Positions 52,916-63,976 of a DNA stretch of 64,000 nucleotides are shown piece after piece. The notes beneath the pieces are model-generated. The model did not search any database, was not told the origin of the DNA, and was given only the letters and a program-made list of their open reading frames with translations. Both the position numbers and the translations under genes were made by a program. The stretch's first letter is position 1. Every line of letters begins with the position of its first letter. The stretch comes from Ampullaceana balthica (Eukaryota > Mollusca > Gastropoda > Lymnaeidae): NCBI GenBank assembly GCA_944989445.1, contig CALYLW010000019.1, forward strand, positions 248,001-312,000, written 5' to 3'.

Positions 52916-55000
52916 TTTTTGTTGTTGTTCCTGCTCTTTTGCTATAGGATTGAACTTAATATATTGTTCACTTTTCACTTTTTTGCCCTACAAATTTTTT
53001 TTTGCAAAGACATCCATGGCACTCAAAAGCATGTTTCGCAATACCAACTTCAGTAATTTTTAAATTTAGCCACAATGTAAAGTGCTTTGTCTTCTGAGCA
53101 TGAAACATATGAATGCATTTGAACGAGTGACAATAAATTCGGAAGGGATCCTCATATTCACAGCCGAGATATTAGCCCTAATGAACAGTGACACGTTCCT
53201 GAAATTGATGGACATCTTTTTCTAAACTTTGTCTTGAATTTCTCCCATACCGCAGGATTTTCTTCCTTTGGATGATCACATTTACTTTTTGAAAACTTAA
53301 TAAACATAAATGCATTTGCCCAAATCCCAATGACTTCAGAAGAGATCCTCTTATTTACATACCAGACCTGCCAACCTACCAAGAAAAAAAATCTGTACAG
53401 GGGTCTAAGCGCAGAGTCGCGGCACCCCAGGGCGCTGGTTTAACAACTACATGCTAAATAAATATAAAGTAAAAGTTAAATCCATTATCTTTAAATTTTA
53501 AGTGTCTACAGAACACGACAGAATACTGGAAATGTTAACATTTCACATATGAACAGAGGCTGCATAGAGTTCAGCTTTCTAGCATTTCCCTAGTGGCCTT
53601 TTTGAACTTGTCAAACAGTTATTTCGTCAATTGAAGTGAGCTTTGCAACTGATTTTAGTTATATAGTTTTTAGTTTGAATTAATGATTGCCCTTATTTCA
53701 TTGTAATTTTACTGGAAACATTTCTTTGACTCTGGCATTAAAAAGATAGGTATTGGAAAAATACTTTTTTCTTCCAAAAAGAAGGGTGATAAATAAAACT
53801 TTCAATCTCACAACTGAATTTCCTATTAGACCTATTCCTTCAACAAAGTAATTGTTAACAGATGTAGATTCAGTACTTTTACTTTACTATTTTATCGGCA
53901 GTTGTAATTTTTGCATTTAACTACATTGTATTTTTATTGTTATCATTGAACCCACCACTTTCAATAGATAATTAGGTCTGGCACAGATTGCAAATGTGTC
54001 GCCACAGGGCGATGGCCGATAAAATAAGTGTTTTTCCAAATACTGATACTGTTTCGAAAACGAATGTCCGAATGGCATCTTTTCTTTATTTGATTAGTTA
54101 GACTAGTCCTAGTACTAGTACTAACACTCTCCATCTCAGTCACTAGAAACCCGTTTTTAGCAGCTTTCCTTAAAAAGGTATCCATTTTTTTAAATTTGCT
54201 CTACTACCATTTTCAAGTGATTTGTCTCTGTAATATAATAGCTTAAGCAGCTTAATAAAAAAATTGAAAAAACAGTGATACGTTCCTGTACTCGATGGCC
54301 AACTCTTTCAGTCTGTCAACCATTAACTATTTAAAGCAGGGTCACTAGTTTAAATCTTTTGTGGATTCCATTGGTGCCTCGGTCCTGACTGTGGACACCC
54401 ATACCGCATTTTGTTCCTTTGGAGGATCACATTTACTTTTGTTCAAACTTGAGAAAAAGTCCCCAGAGAGGTCACAATCCCTATTATTGAGCCAATGACT
54501 TCCGAAGATATCCTCTTATCTACAGCCGAGATCTTAGGCCTTCGAAACAGCGATACGTTTCTATACTCGATGGAAAGCTCTTTCTTAATTTTCTCTTGAA
54601 TTTCACCTATGATCAGACTCTTTTCAGCTTCACTACCATTTTCAAGTGATTTGTATCTGAAATATAATGTCTAATGAGCTTAATAAAAAAGAGTAAAAAC
54701 AGCTACACGTCCCTCTACCTGATAGCCAACTCTTTCAGTCTGTCAACCAGGAACTGTCTTAAAGCAGGTCGCCAGTAAAGGATCCATATATCTACAGCCG
54801 AGGTCTTAGCCCTAATGAACAGTGACACGTTCCTGTACTCCATGGACATCTCTTTCTTAATTTTTTATTGAAATTCTCTGAACACCCAAACCGCAGGTTT
54901 ATCTTCCAATGGAGGATTGCATTTACTTTTTAAAAACCTAATAAACATATGAATGCATTTGCTCAAATCCCAATGACTTGGGCAGAGATCCTTGTTGAAT
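52916..55000. repeat. Degenerate long-period repeat cluster, no gene
   Basis: Segments near 53150-53370, 54270-54530, 54515-54700 and 54790-54995 share cagccgag(a)tcttagcc, aacagtgacacgttcctg, atggacatctctttctta and ggaggatcacatttac. 54190-54620 and 54620-55000 look like successive units of roughly 430 bp. The open frames here have no domain. Probably a decaying satellite-like array with an intervening unique block at 53380-54180. Confidence 0.65.
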
Positions 55001-55380
55001 TTATAAATGCACACTATTAATGACTCTTGTGGTCTAGGGTAATCTTATCAATACATGCATTCAATCTTGGCTCTAGCCCCCAGTGTTTAGTATTAATACT
55101 AATCTCAAACTACAACACTTAAACACATATAAATGATGACACATAAACACCTCTGAGTACAACAGAGATAAAATATTTAATCCATAAATATATACATATA
55201 TATGCAAATTGAATAGGGTATAAAATAGGGATCAGCCGGATATGGTTTTTTTTACTTTTTGCCGAATCCGGATAGTTTGGCCCTAATATTTGCCGGATCC
55301 GGAGTTAATTTAAGTTCAATATCAGATTCAAAATCAGATTTAAAGCCAACACTACAAATTTTTCTAATTAAGCTCTGGCA
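55001..55380. other. No gene; GC-rich palindromic island
   Basis: AT-rich except for 55235-55305, where gccggat, ccgaatccggat and gccggatccggag alternate; agccggat...atccgg can fold. This may be the end of a small DNA transposon; no second end found. Confidence 0.4.
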
Positions 55381-56170
55381 CAATCACAAATAGCAACCCT
55401 TAACTTCTGCATTAGGGAAATTTGTATGAACTGCAGAAATGCCTTTTCAAAATCTAACAACACCTTTTGAGGGGTTTAAGTTTGGCAAAAGTTGTTTTAA
55501 AATTTGGCACATGTTTATGTATGTTTGTATATATTTTTTTCTGCAAAAGAAAATAAATGCATGGAGGGTAAGAATTACCAACTTTTGCATGCCATGTGTA
55601 CAGTTGATAAAATAATGAGGTGTGCCTTATCAAATGTGCCATCGCCATAGCTTTCATCCTTATTCAATTCCAGCAATAAATCAATGTTTCCAATGGCTAT
55701 AATTCTATGAGGATCATTTTTTCCAGAGTCATAAAGTACTACATTGTAAATGAATATATTTTTCTGGAATGTCAAAGATTGTGGTAGTTGGTATAGGAAA
55801 ATGTGACTCTTCTCTGTGTCTCATTAAAGTTCTTGCAAGGGATGATTGTTTAGGAATGTGCTGGAGGACATCATTGCTAAAATTTATCAGCACATTTCCA
55901 ATAACATTTTTTGATATTGCCCCAACACACTTAATGCCAGCCTTCATTTGGCTTACCGCAATATTAGCTTTGGCTTTTTGAGGCCAAGAATCATGAGTGT
56001 GTGAGGTTGTCTCTACAATAACATCATTTTAATTGGTTTTAATGAAAGCCTTGCAATGATTGGTCCTGGTGTGATACTGTCTACATCTCCAAGTGATCAC
56101 ATCACTATTTTTGTCTTCTTTCAATTTAATATATTCAAACCCTTTCTAAACCAACACCATATGTCCACGC
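55380..56170 (-). pseudogene. FLYWCH-MULE transposase fragment, copy 3
   Basis: The minus strand gives a FLYWCH finger (GFEYIKLKEDKNSDVITWRC, RQYHTRTNHCKAFIKT, about 56140-56030), KAKANIAVSQMKAGIKCV, then YGDGTFDKAHLIILS with the catalytic Asp (55775-55575), FYQLYTWHAKVGNSYPPCIY (55657-55454) and a short C-terminal stretch. It preserves the finger-to-core order better than copy 1 but has two frame shifts and no C-terminal half. Confidence 0.75.
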
Positions 56171-56620
56171 TGACTCTCTGAAAACTCCAAAGCCATTTAG
56201 GAAAGCTGGAAAACACAAAAATAAATATTTTATGTTAAATTGGTTATCTTTAGTTATGAAACTAAATATGTTATATATTTGACCACATTTTCTTTATTTT
56301 CTGAGTTTTTTAATTGGGACTTAATTAAAAATATAATGCTTAAAAACTGTGCAAAAATAATAAATAATAAATTTGATAGGACAACCAAAGAATTACAGGT
56401 AGGTCATGACATTTCAAAATGACAATAACACCCAAAGTTTCAAGTGTCTAGTTCTAAGATTAGGTTTAAGGGCAGTAAGCATTATGTGTATAGATGGATT
56501 CTAAATGTTAATGTTAAAAACATAAGTATAGTAATATTAAAGTTATTCTAATGATAATTAATAATATCAGCAACCTTTTGCTAACTGTGTGCCAACTTTC
56601 TAATTATTCAGAGTGCCAAC

Positions 56621-56800
56621 CAATGCTCCCTCTAAGTCTAAGGTTCGTTGGTCCGTGTGGAAAGTTAAAAAAAAACAACTTGTTTACAAAGTCGCACAGC
56701 ACCCCTTTTATGTGCAATATTTTACCAAATTTGCCACACGCTAATTCAAAAGTGCGTCTGTCAGATATATGTGTAGCCACACAGCTTAAAGGGAACATTG
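56621..56800 (+). mobile_element. hAT-type MITE, 180 bp, perfect 8-bp target duplication
   Basis: Begins CAATGCTCCCTCTAAG, ends CTTAAAGGGAACATTG. gtgccaac flanks it on both sides (56613-56620 and 56801-56808). It aligns with the MITE at 18462-18642. Confidence 0.92.
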
Positions 56801-56809
56801 GTGCCAACA

Positions 56810-57849
56810 TCACATATCATTTTATACAAGTCGATCGATTTATAATCAAGTTTATACAGGAAAAGTGAAGAGTCTACGTGCCATTTGAAAGTGCTTGGTG
56901 TGCCAAGTGTGGCATGGCGTGCCATAGGTTGTCAACCCATGGTATAGAGTATAGTATTGTACCATGACTAATGGACTAGGATTCTTATTCTAATATATTA
57001 TATATGACTTTACTATACATTTGAAATTATAAAAATATTTTTATTACATGTAACAAAATCATAATCAAAACATAATCTTAATGACTTGTATATCAAAATT
57101 GTTGTAACTTAATATAACTAAGTACCTGTGTGACGTTGTGAGTAGGGTTCTGAATCTTTTAAATTTTAAAGGTTAGTACCTGGTGACTGGTCTTAAAAAC
57201 ACTGGAGTTTAGTGGTAGCCCTGTGTTACAAAGAGAATTTCAAATATTATTAACACAGTCAGTATAAATAATAATAGTATATAGGAGTATTCAATTATGC
57301 TAACCAAAGTCCCTCTTTGAAAGACTAAACGGTTTTCATATTTATGTCTATTGCTAATTACTGATGCCGTTAATGTTAATAATAATATTAGTTGATAATG
57401 GTAGCCTATTTTAGGTTTTTTAAAATTATAAGGATTTAAATTTAATCGAGTTAATTAAATCAATATTTAATACTCTACTGACTCTACTCTACATCTAAAT
57501 CGTCATGCAAAGCTACATATACTAAACATCTAAGTCATAAGTGGAACAAAAGTAATACATTGGAATAATCTATAAAACGCCCTAAAAAATACTCACTTCA
57601 GTTTAATTAGTGATGTGCATTCTGGAACTCTCTTTCTTGGGTTCAGCCTTTTTAAAAAAAACTTTACAGTGCTCTTTTTGAGACAAAATTTCAAATTTGT
57701 TTAACTTCAGTTTTAGCAGTAGCAAATCTGTGGGCAATTTTCTTTTTAACATTCAACGTTTTTAAAATTATATATTCTTTTTCAATTGTATCAAGTCGTA
57801 TGTTCAGTCGTCTGTAGGTTCACTTGTCAAGTGTTCACTTGTCTTGTGT
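56810..57849. other. No gene recognised
   Basis: AT-rich, no domain. At 57820-57870 the string gttcacttgtc occurs three times within 50 bp, directly at the edge of the hAT N-terminal fragment. Confidence 0.5.
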
Positions 57850-58530
57850 TCACTTGTCCGGACACCCGTAAAGACCAATAGCTGATCCATTTTCAACAAC
57901 TACGGTATCTAACAGCGCATCTACTACATTACGCCTATTCAAATCAAAGTACCTCACAACTATAGCTAAAATTTGTGTCACTGAAATATCGGTACTTTCA
58001 TCAATTATGATAGAAAACTTGTGTAACCTGCAGATATCTGTTATAGTTATTATTTCGTCATAGGCTATTCCATCCTGAATAACATGTCAGTTTCGTTCTT
58101 TTCATTGATAGTCTTTCAGCAATTTGACTGTCTGGAAATGCTCTCTTACATATAGTCAGTAGATGATCAATGTTTGCAAACGGAATATTATGTTTAGCAA
58201 AATAACCAGCAATAATTAGTTCACTTTTGGCTGTTTGTTCACTATCTGTATATTTTTTTTTCTCCAAGAATTGTGTGATATTAACACTAGATTTAGCAAC
58301 ATCAAAACATTTCTTGTGTTTTACGGACTCTTTATGGTTCATCAACATGGACTTATTTGCATCGTTCATAGTAATATTGCAGCATTTACAGTAACTAGAT
58401 CCACTATCGTTTTTATCTTGTTGAAGCCAATCCTTTAATGCGGGATTTTGCAGCCATTCTTCCTTGAATGACTGCGCGTACCATTTCCTTTTTTTACTGG
58501 AATTTTGAGTTTCATTACTCATTATGCAAG
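57850..58530 (-). pseudogene. hAT transposase, N-terminal part with BED-type finger
   Basis: ATG near 58522 (MSNETQNSSKKRKWYAQSFK), WLQNPALKDWLQQDKND, finger CKCCNITMNDANKSM with NHKESVKH, ITQFLEKK, LIIAGYFAKHNIPFANIDHL and LSMKRTKLT; after a frame shift CRLHKFSIIIDESTDISVTQ and LAIVVRYFDLN (first catalytic Asp in DEST). It ends at about 57850. This is the KRKYxxxF...E.W / IVDESTDIS hAT group. The rest of the same kind of protein lies on the other side, at 60000-58740. Confidence 0.8.
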
Positions 58531-58739
58531 AGGGAACATAATGAATAAATGTTGCAAAGTTAGAATCACTAAAAATTAAATAAAATCCACAACACGAATT
58601 CACCAAAAACACTGTACTGAACGTCGCGTCTCACAGTCACCGAAAGTCCAAAGACACCGACGCTCCAACTGTGCTTTCGCTGGCCAAAACTATGTGGGTG
58701 ATACGCGAGATGCCCTCCTCATTAAAACGAACCGCATTC

Positions 58740-60000
58740 ATATTTTCCCCAAGTACTCATAAATAACAATTGGCATCTCCTGACATTTCTGGCTTTGTTT
58801 TTTTACGGAGGACACATGAGTGAACATTCTTTCTACAACTGCATTGCTAACTGGAGTTGTTCATTGTTAGACACGTCAGTGCGAAGGTGGCGAGTTCTTT
58901 AAAAGATTCATGTTGGAGCACTCCAATCCAAAACTGTGCACTATCTGCGGGGTCTTTATTAAACATAGGTTCTCTTTTCCAGTCAACAAATTTTGCGATA
59001 CTGAGCTTCAATGATGTTGTCCTCCGCAAGATGTAGAAAAGGCGATTCCGAAATAGATGGCCTTGAAACTTGTTTTAGTATAATAAAGCGGCTTAAGTTT
59101 GACAGACCTTTAAATGTGTCTTTTGCAGCAGGTAGTCGACTATTGACTTGAGTGAGTGCCTCTTCTAGCTAGACAAGCTTCTTTCTTTGACATTTGCTTT
59201 TTCGTTTTGGGAAACCATACTGTTTTCCATAACGGATCTACCTACACTCTGTCAAGAACTTAACACCAACATCAACACGATGAATATCTTTTTTTCTGAC
59301 CGTTGCCATCATAGAGTCTACTCTTAAAACTTTGGTGATGAAGAAATAATTCTTGGTACAAAAGATTATGTGGATCAGCTTTTGTTTGTTGGAATGTACT
59401 ATTCAATCTTTCAAATTCTTGCACAATCGGTGTCGCAAATGCAAAGTATAGGTAATTTGTTTGGTCTGAAAGCATTTCCTTTATCAACCGAGCTATGTAA
59501 TTTGTTTCAAATTTCTGTTGCATTAGCCCAGCACATCCTAAATAAGCCTTCAACTCGTGCCAGTTCATCAAAATATTGAACATAATTTTTCCTAGCACAA
59601 GCCACCTAGTTGATGAAGGTTTTTCAAACGGGAGAGGGGTGGTTCGAGCTTGCTCAGAGACAGATTCTGTATTCATCACTCAATTCAAATTTTGGAATGC
59701 TTCTCGTCTCAACTCACTATTGCGAAACCAATAAGGTATTTCTGATAACAAAAATCCAATGTTGGATGTTAACTTGGTTACTGCATTTTGAATGTCCAAG
59801 CGAATGGCAGGTACATTTCAGTTGTAGGCAGTTAGATAAAAAATTTAATCTCCACCATACAGAATTATTACAACCAATCATGTTAGCAGCTCCATCCGAT
59901 GCAAAACCAGTATAATTTGTGAGACTTTGGTTACAACTTCTAATTTCCTCATTAATCAAATTAAATAAAATTTTCCCTGTTGCTTCATTGTACTGGAATA
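58740..60000 (-). pseudogene. hAT transposase, central and C-terminal part
   Basis: 59959-59717 reads NEEIRSCNQSLTNYTGFASD, GAANMIGCNNSVW (second catalytic Asp), HSLGHSKCSN; 59679-59272 reads KPSSTRWLVLGKIMFNI and FETNYIARLIKEML; 59029-58770 is the hATC dimerisation region (SAQFWIGVLQHESFKELATF, ALTCLTMNNSS, VVERMFTHVSS-like in a shifted frame). It begins about where the N-terminal fragment stops, so one protein seems cut in two and placed in reverse order. Confidence 0.78.
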
Positions 60001-60224
60001 AGGCTTAGGGTGTGAACTGAGTGCTATTCGTTTTGACTCCATTTCGACGATCGGTAAGAAAATGGAAGAGAAACGAATGTGTTACATTTTTGTAACGTCA
60101 CTGGCGACCATTTTGCTCAGTTTGGTTCCACTAGGTGGAACAATAATGGAGGCTTTGCAATTGCTCGAAAAGGAAACGTCGAATCCCAAAACGTTACTGG
60201 ACACACCATCATCATCATCTTCTA

Positions 60225-60590
60225 GATGAAGTTTTAATGTCCGTGACTTCTATTTGTTTGTCCAGTTCTGCCGTCTGAGTGTCCGCCAGCGTCTTTGCGT
60301 AAGCCGCGCACTTGTCCTTGATGTCTGGGTTTGTTTGTTCGTGTGTGTATAGTTTCCATCGGTCCGATGTTTGTATGATGGCTGTTCCATTTCCCGTGCC
60401 CTTTTTTCCGTTGCTGTAGTGTCCGTTGGTGTGTTTAAAGCCTAATTGTGTAGTGTAAGTGTTGGCGTCGTGTTCCGTGTGTATGTTTGTTTCTTGAAGA
60501 AAGATAAAATCAGGTGTGTGTTCTTTAACCAATTTAATGATGCAGTCTCCCTTCGTTCTGCATCCCCTAATGTTGAGGGAGATTCGTGTA
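60225..60590 (-). pseudogene. LINE ORF2 start with internal deletion (copy C)
   Basis: Minus strand reads VKEHTPDFIFLQETNIHTEH, GTAIIQTSDRWK, then directly LYTHEQTNPDIKDKCAAYAK. About 0.8 kb of endonuclease is missing between them. The ATG and the first ~20 codons are also lost (60583 junction). Inactive. Confidence 0.85.
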
Positions 60591-60627
60591 CCTAACTGTT
60601 GATGTGTGTGTAATGTGTTGTGTTTTT

Positions 60628-61066
60628 TTAGAACTGCTGGTTGAAGCTCTTGTTGAGATCGCTCCTGAGTAGTTTCCGTCTTGTCTGTTCCATCAAGATT
60701 CCGCTGCTGCCCTGGCGTTTGAAGCTGGATTTAGCCGGGGAGGACGACCGGCTCCTTCTTCTTGCTACCATCTGAAAACCATCGTCCTCCTGGTTTTCTT
60801 TCTCTGCTACCTCCTCCCTATCTGCCTCCCTTGAAGATTCCGTTCTGTTGTGTGCTTTCTTTTGCTCCTTCTTCCCTTCTGCTTCAACCTTTTTCGTCCG
60901 CTTGCCCTCCTGGGTTTTCCTTTTCCTGTCAGTCGGTGGTGAGGTTGATGTAGATGGTGGGGGTGGTCGCACCGGCGAGGAGGTAGCAGCGGGTTTCCCG
61001 CTAGTAGCCACGGCATAGCTCTTTGTGGGGGCTGATGCCGGTTTTGTTGTTGGTGCAGTTGGGTTG
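60628..61066 (-). pseudogene. LINE ORF1 C-terminal half (copy C)
   Basis: Almost base-for-base the same as 48696-49131: KSYAVATSGKPAATSSPVRP, PPPSTSTSPPTDRKRKTQEG, SSFKRQGSSGIL. The N-terminal half and the CCHC knuckle are deleted. It is fused at 61066 to the upstream extra ORF. Confidence 0.9.
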
Positions 61067-61948
61067 GTCTATATTTGCCTCTTGTTCATTTTGTGACACC
61101 ATTGTTGTCGCATCTTCAAATGCATCATCAATGACTTTAGCAGTCACCATGTTTGTGAATGTCAATTTCAGACCAGCTGCTAGTTCCTCAGGGGTGCCTT
61201 GACCTTTTTTTACTTTTATTCTGATCCAACTAGCTATCATGTCTTGAATAACAAGTCTGCCACTTTTTTTTGATTTTCTGTCTGCCTTGAACCAATCTGG
61301 GGCAGCACCAACTGCATTGCCACAACCAATCAATTCTTCTATCTTTTCATAATGCTCCTCTTTGATTCCATATTGCTTCTCCGCAGAGTCCCCTATAGCT
61401 GCATCTCTAGTTGAGCGCATGTCTGACAACATTGTCACCAGGCTCATCACAGTGTCACTTGGAACTTCAACTGTCATTCTTATGTTGTTAACAGGGTAGT
61501 CAATACCGCAATGATCTCTCCACTGGGTGAACATTGTCTTGCAAGATGCATTGTGGGACCTGGTAGTGAAGTTGGCTTGTTGTTGACCATAAAAAGGTGC
61601 TTCTGCAACCAATCCTTTGATGATCCATTCATTGTTAGCATCTGAAAAAAATTCCTGACTTCTTTTCCACACTGATTTTTCTTGATCATTGATGCAAGGG
61701 TTCGTAAACAAGCTGTCTACAGTCATTTTCCACTTTGCAATGCTTGCACTTCTTCTCACCATAGTGACAAAGGTGTTCGAGTAATCGATGCCGTATGCAG
61801 CCCTCTGAGTTGCATTCAACCTTTGTGCTGCAGAATAGGTGGAAACTACACCCTCCCTTAGCTTCCCGTCAGGAGCATACTTTGGTTTTGAAAAATCTGC
61901 TATTCCTTTTCCTGAACTGTACTTGGGGTTTCCTTGAGCCATTTCCAA
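61067..61948 (-). pseudogene. Unknown extra ORF, N-terminal 294 codons (copy C)
   Basis: ATG at 61948; same protein as 51673-50159 with few substitutions, and without the codon-226 stop of copy B. It ends at QNEQEANID, where deletion joins it to ORF1. The frame then runs out about 20 codons later. Confidence 0.85.
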
Positions 61949-62085
61949 TATAAGTGAGTTTATTGAAGTAAACTTGCTATTGTGTGTGGCCGCGAGCTTT
62001 TTTTGTGTAAAAATAACCAGAGCAGAAAAAAACCTTTTCGAGCTGAGCTGAGTTGAGTGAAGACCAGAGTGCGTCCCGTTTAATA

Positions 62086-62990
62086 CCCTTTAGACTCCGC
62101 CCCTAAAATTCATCCGGTGCCCCGGTACGCCTGTCTAACCTGCCAGTCATAAGGGATCAAACCTATGTCCAGTGACTTCCGTCACAGTCCATTTGTGTTC
62201 AGTCCTAACACTCATCAAGTCCCGCCCTCCCTAGTTTAAACTAAGGATGTGGGGAGGGGAGGGGGGTTGACGTAACCATGTGTATGGTCAGACCCGCTAC
62301 CCCTTATCTACCGTGAGACATTTCACACCTCTGGTCTCCTCGCTCAGCTACGACCTTGAATCTACGGCCGGCCCAGGGGGGGGGGTTGGTTGACGTAACC
62401 GTGTATGGTCAGCCCTGGTCAGTTTTCGCGCCAGGCTTCCCGGGCCGAGCCAATTCCCCACATCAAAGGCCTGCCACTCTGGTGGCGTTCAGTCTTTGAT
62501 CTCAGCTCCTGGCGGTCAATGCAATCCAACCTAAATTCCCTACACGCTCCACCCAATCTACATGTAAGTCAAGTCGTAATTAATAGTTATTATGACTAAT
62601 ATACGGGACACACTGCCACACTCATTTGGGAGAATAGCTCAAATGTGGAGAATTATGTTACGTCAGATTGACGCACAACCTCTAGTAGCCACATACATTG
62701 TTATGGCTTATAGTCATGGCGAACGAGATAATCGATTTCACCTACGATTTAACATTAATGTCTCATTTTAAACTTTTACATTTTCATAAATTTGGAACTA
62801 AGGGTCTCTTCTGAATGTAAATTTTAAATTTATTTTCTACTTTTTAGTACATTTTTATTTTAAAAAATTATTTTCGACTTGTTTTTTTTATATATTTTTA
62901 TTTTCTACTACATGTATTTAGTCTTCACATTTTTTAAATTAAATTTTTCAATGTTTATTGCTCTTTATTTGTTTTTAATTACATTATTAT
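62086..62990. other. No gene; G-rich direct repeats
   Basis: ggggttgacgtaacc...gtgtatggtcag occurs at about 62262 and about 62380. ggggaggggagggggg at about 62252-62267 could form a G-quadruplex. The remainder is AT-rich (62700-62990). Confidence 0.55.
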
Positions 62991-62994
62991 TCTG

Positions 62995-63976
62995 GTCGAA
63001 GAGATCGGAGTCGCTGCTTCGTTGTTGCATGGTTTCTTTCCGGTGAGCTTGGCACATTCCAGTTCTTGTATCTGAAGACCATCTAGTGATCTTTTACTCG
63101 GCTGAGTGCAACGTATGCCTGTCCACTGGCAAATAGCGTTGGTCCTAAGTCTACCACTGCATAGTCAACAGTGCTGCCTTGCATCTTGTGAACAGTTGAA
63201 GCCCACGAAAGCACTAGTGGAAGCATTTTTATTTGAATCGAATCAGATGCTCTCCAATTGAATCAAAGTTTACTCTTACTGATGGCATCGAGTCTTTGTA
63301 CAGCTGTTGTCTTGCATTCAATGGCCATATGATTTCGGTTATGTGACCTATTGATCCATTTACCAAGCCCTTTGCGACATCAATGTTGGATCTCAACATG
63401 ACCTTAGCACCCACGAAGATTATCAGTTCTTTGGGCAATTCAGCTGTCTTGTTTATAACCGTTGGTGTGATCTTTTCCATTGACATGTTTTCTCTATTTC
63501 TAATTACGTGTTTCATCGACGAGTGTGTCTTGTGCCTGAGAATAGGGAACATCTCAACCTCCGGATCTCATTTGAAGTGTTCCAGCACCATCTGATTATG
63601 TTCATCGACTTGTTTCTTGGTAGGAAATATGCGGAGAGCTCGTTCTATGGAGAATTCACCGGCAGCGTCCTTGGCTACCTTATTAAATAGAACTTCCATA
63701 TGAGTTGAATTCATCTCTCCAATTCTCAAAGCATTGAGTAGATCTATGAAGGTTCTATCGCCTTGCTGTCGCATATTTTCAGTCAACTCTACCAAGGAAA
63801 ACAATCGCCATAGGTTTACAGCTGGAACCATTCTTTCAGGTTAGTCAAACACTTGATTACCTCGGAGATAGGTGGTAGCTGTAACAAATCTCCGAAGATT
63901 AGGACGTTTATGCCACCGAACGGAGTATAAATATTTTTCAGCTGTCTCAGACGTGAATCAATCATGCATAGCATTT
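62995..63976 (-). pseudogene. Pif1-like helicase C-terminal half (Helitron-type or free), frameshifted
   Basis: The minus strand from a splice-acceptor-like TTTCTCCTTTACAG (63990-63977) reads MLCMIDSRLRQLKN, FGGINVLIFGDLLQLPPIS (motif III region), then in other frames LFSLVELTENMRQQGD (63800), IFPTKKQVDEHN, VGAKVMLRSNIDVAKGLVNG and, near 63180, [20 protein letters not shown] followed by [10 protein letters not shown] (motif VI). This is the Pif1/RecD-like helicase order. The ATPase Walker A part lies beyond the window. Frame shifts near 63835 and 63085. Helitrons encode this helicase, but no Rep domain is visible here. Confidence 0.75.

Larger units (their letters stand above)
60225..62085 (-). 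mobile_element. LINE copy C: extra ORF + ORF1 + ORF2 with internal deletions
   Basis: Order on the minus strand: TATTAAA box, extra ORF 5' part (61948-61067), ORF1 C-terminal part (61066-60628), ORF2 start (60590-60350), jump to the post-endonuclease region (60350-60225). Junctions at about 61066, 60350 and 60225 delete roughly 1.7 kb and 0.7 kb relative to B and then the remaining ORF2 and 3' UTR. The 60225-60350 piece is closest to copy A, while the rest is closest to B. Confidence 0.75.
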
